From: Jacaranda mimosifolia
Lineage: Eukaryota > Streptophyta > Magnoliopsida > Lamiales > Bignoniaceae
Assembly: GCA_018894105.1 (NCBI GenBank)
Contig: CM032120.1
Location: 33,812,710 to 33,876,709, forward strand
Direction of reading: 5' to 3'
DNA length: 64,000 bases
A program made the position numbers and the translations under genes. Below the pieces are notes generated by a model that did not search any database, was not told the origin of the DNA, and saw nothing but the letters and a program-made list of their open reading frames with translations. This document shows, piece by piece, positions 62,515-64,000 of this stretch; within the stretch, counting starts at the first letter, position 1, and every line of letters begins with the position of its first letter.

Positions 62515-63060
62515 TTAGTTTTTATTCAAATACTTGGATAAATGTATCACAAATATAAGCAAACTTACAAAAACTTTTATCGATGCTTTCATCTGGGGAG
62601 ACCAGGATGTGTTCATCTGTATGAACTTCTTCTCAATCATGTCCAACACAAGGAGGAACCAATAATTGTTAACAAGGAATATAATAAATTGACATTTGTT
62701 CAACACATCTAAATTTAGCTCTTCCAGTTCTAGGGACTTCGGCGTGCTCAGTAGACCAATAAATTTTGGAATTTCATCTTGTTTTATAGCATGCCTCTTA
62801 TTTGCTTTCTCAAGTTCTCTCAAAATTTCCTCTTATCAACAATTAATGTTAGAGCTTGTTAAATCAAGTTATTTGTAGTTGGAAATACAAAATAAACACT
62901 ACATATCTACACGTACAGAGTTAGACAAAATATCATGATCACATTTTTCTCTAAATGAATTCATATAGCAATAAATTAAATCTAACCTCAACTCTTTCTC
63001 GAACAATAGATTGCACAACACATATCCTATAATTTGAAGATCAGACGCCTCCTAAGCAGT
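62515..63060 (-). pseudogene. Ulp1/C48 peptidase-like relic (transposon-associated type)
   Basis: The frame 62823-62515 contains LDVLNKCQFIIFLVNNYWFL then LLVLDMIEKKFIQMNTSW. This resembles the segment of plant transposon-type Ulp1 proteases in which a hydrophobic strand leads to the catalytic His-Trp (usually HWxLxVVDxxxxxIxxxDS). Here Asn-Tyr-Trp replaces His-Trp and Asn replaces the Asp, so the catalytic pair is not intact. Upstream on the same strand, LQIIGYVLCNLLFEKELRLD (63040-62960) may belong to the same relic. Ulp1-like genes are carried by several plant Mutator-like and CACTA elements, which fits the MULE-like frame at 57294. Similarity was judged by eye. Confidence 0.45.
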
Positions 63061-64000
63061 AACACTACAACAATAAATCATGATGTTACTCAAGTTATAA
63101 ATTTACTATAAAAAGAATAATGTGTATTCACTATAATTACTCCATTTCATCTCATTGCAAATATGAGTCAATAATTTCTCTTTCTTTATTAGATATCTTG
63201 GACCACCATCTATAATCTGCTCGTCCTCAAAATTGATTAAAGAAGTCCTCATTATTTGATAAATTAGACTTTGCAAATCCAATCTCTATCAACTCAGTAT
63301 TTTGGACGTCCTTTATCTTCTCCTATAAAAAATGCAATACACATATCCAGTACTTCAATCCAGCTATGTAGTATATTTTCCAATCCAATTCAGTATTTGT
63401 CTCACTTACATCAACTGTAAAAACTCCAAAATGCAATATTTAAAACTTGTACACACATGTCTTTTTCTTCTTGCCACGATCCTTATGAGCAATCTACTTC
63501 ACTCTTGTCCTTTGTGACGTGGTGCTAGGTGTAACAATGTCCATTTCTTTTCTTTTTTTGTTCATCTCACCTCGGTCTCGCATACTTTTCATGATAGAAG
63601 TTATGGTCACTTCCAAGGTGTCAAGGGTCGCTCCCGCCATCGAGCCCCTTGATCGTCTACAGGGCATCCGGGCCGCCCCAGCCAGCCCTCAACAACATGC
63701 ATCAACGGACTTGCACTCCAAGTAGTATCTACTGTGTCCTAGGTGTAGGCCTTTTCTTTTGTTTTCACTATTGTACATATGTAGGCAGGATGCTACCGTT
63801 TTTGTTGTAATTTTCAGCTTTTCAGTATCTAGTGTTGTAACAACGTATTTCTTTTTTAAGCCTATTATATGGGGGAATGAGTATTCGAAACTGAGTTCTA
63901 CTGTGCATGGTTAGAGTCCCCCCCCAACATCTAGCATTACTCTAACGATTATCGATATTGTACTATTACTGTTATCAATGAAATAGAATTTTCTTTCCAA
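63061..64000. other. Unresolved segment with a GC-richer patch
   Basis: Positions 63600-63725 are GC-richer than the surroundings, and a + strand frame (63519-63725) ends there at TAG; on the - strand the same stretch also stays open. Neither matches a family I recognise. From 63740 the + strand has TTGTAATTTTCAGC, TGTTGTAACAACGTATTTC and a final ATCAATGAAATAGAATTTTC, which could be the 3' UTR and tail signal of a retroelement or transcript cut by the window edge. This is a guess. Confidence 0.3.

Noticed and set aside
1..64000. tRNA, rRNA or CRISPR-type features
   Set aside because: No cloverleaf-forming tRNA with intact A/B boxes and no rRNA stretch was recognised on reading. The regular arrays have units of 15-450 bp without the repeat-spacer pattern of CRISPR, and the DNA is plant nuclear. 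A tRNA scan was not run.

Overview
This is plant nuclear DNA, most likely from a eudicot. It is AT-rich, has an intron-containing gene with GT...AG splice sites, carries a DUF3511 gene (a land-plant family), and is full of plant Ty3/Gypsy LTR retrotransposons, small terminal-inverted-repeat elements and microsatellites. I cannot name the species. No organellar, bacterial or viral segment was recognised.

Only two cellular genes are well supported. The first is a seven-exon gene on the + strand (13011-21925) for a 566-residue Ppx/GppA-type phosphatase of the ASKHA fold with an HD-like C-terminal region. All six of its introns lie between codons, and intron 5 is 6.3 kb and full of repeats. The second is a short intronless DUF3511 gene (28153-28410, +), with a decayed paralogue about 10 kb downstream (from 38220).

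The rest is mostly mobile DNA. (1) 1215-11842: an LTR element with ~3.3-kb LTRs, a 4.0-kb non-coding interior and an AAGTA target duplication. It is LARD-like, reads on the - strand, and seems to have split an older hAT-like MITE. (2) 25779-27704: a heavily deleted Gypsy element with an AAATT duplication. (3) 29302-33744: a Gypsy-type element with only a broken gag and an interior tandem array. (4) 34544-35350: a hAT-type MITE with a perfect 8-bp duplication, whose left end was later copied in a 388-bp tandem duplication. (5) 35397-37198: an element with perfect 18-bp inverted ends. (6) 40436-55093: a complete but inactivated chromodomain Gypsy element (probably Tekay/Del-like) on the - strand, with an AAAAA duplication; its upstream LTR was split by a solo LTR (50884-54163, ATATA duplication) related to element 1. 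(7) 56900-64000: a Mutator-like transposase N-terminal relic, an eight-unit tandem array of ~410/447-bp repeats, and a Ulp1/C48 protease-like relic on the opposite strand.

The genes do not form a pathway. The window is best read as a layered record of transposition: the order of nested insertions, deletions and a segmental duplication can be read directly. The least explained parts are the ~3.5-kb array next to the MULE/Ulp1 relics, the GGGAAATCCC-like array inside the Gypsy LTRs, and the multi-copy motif array in intron 5.
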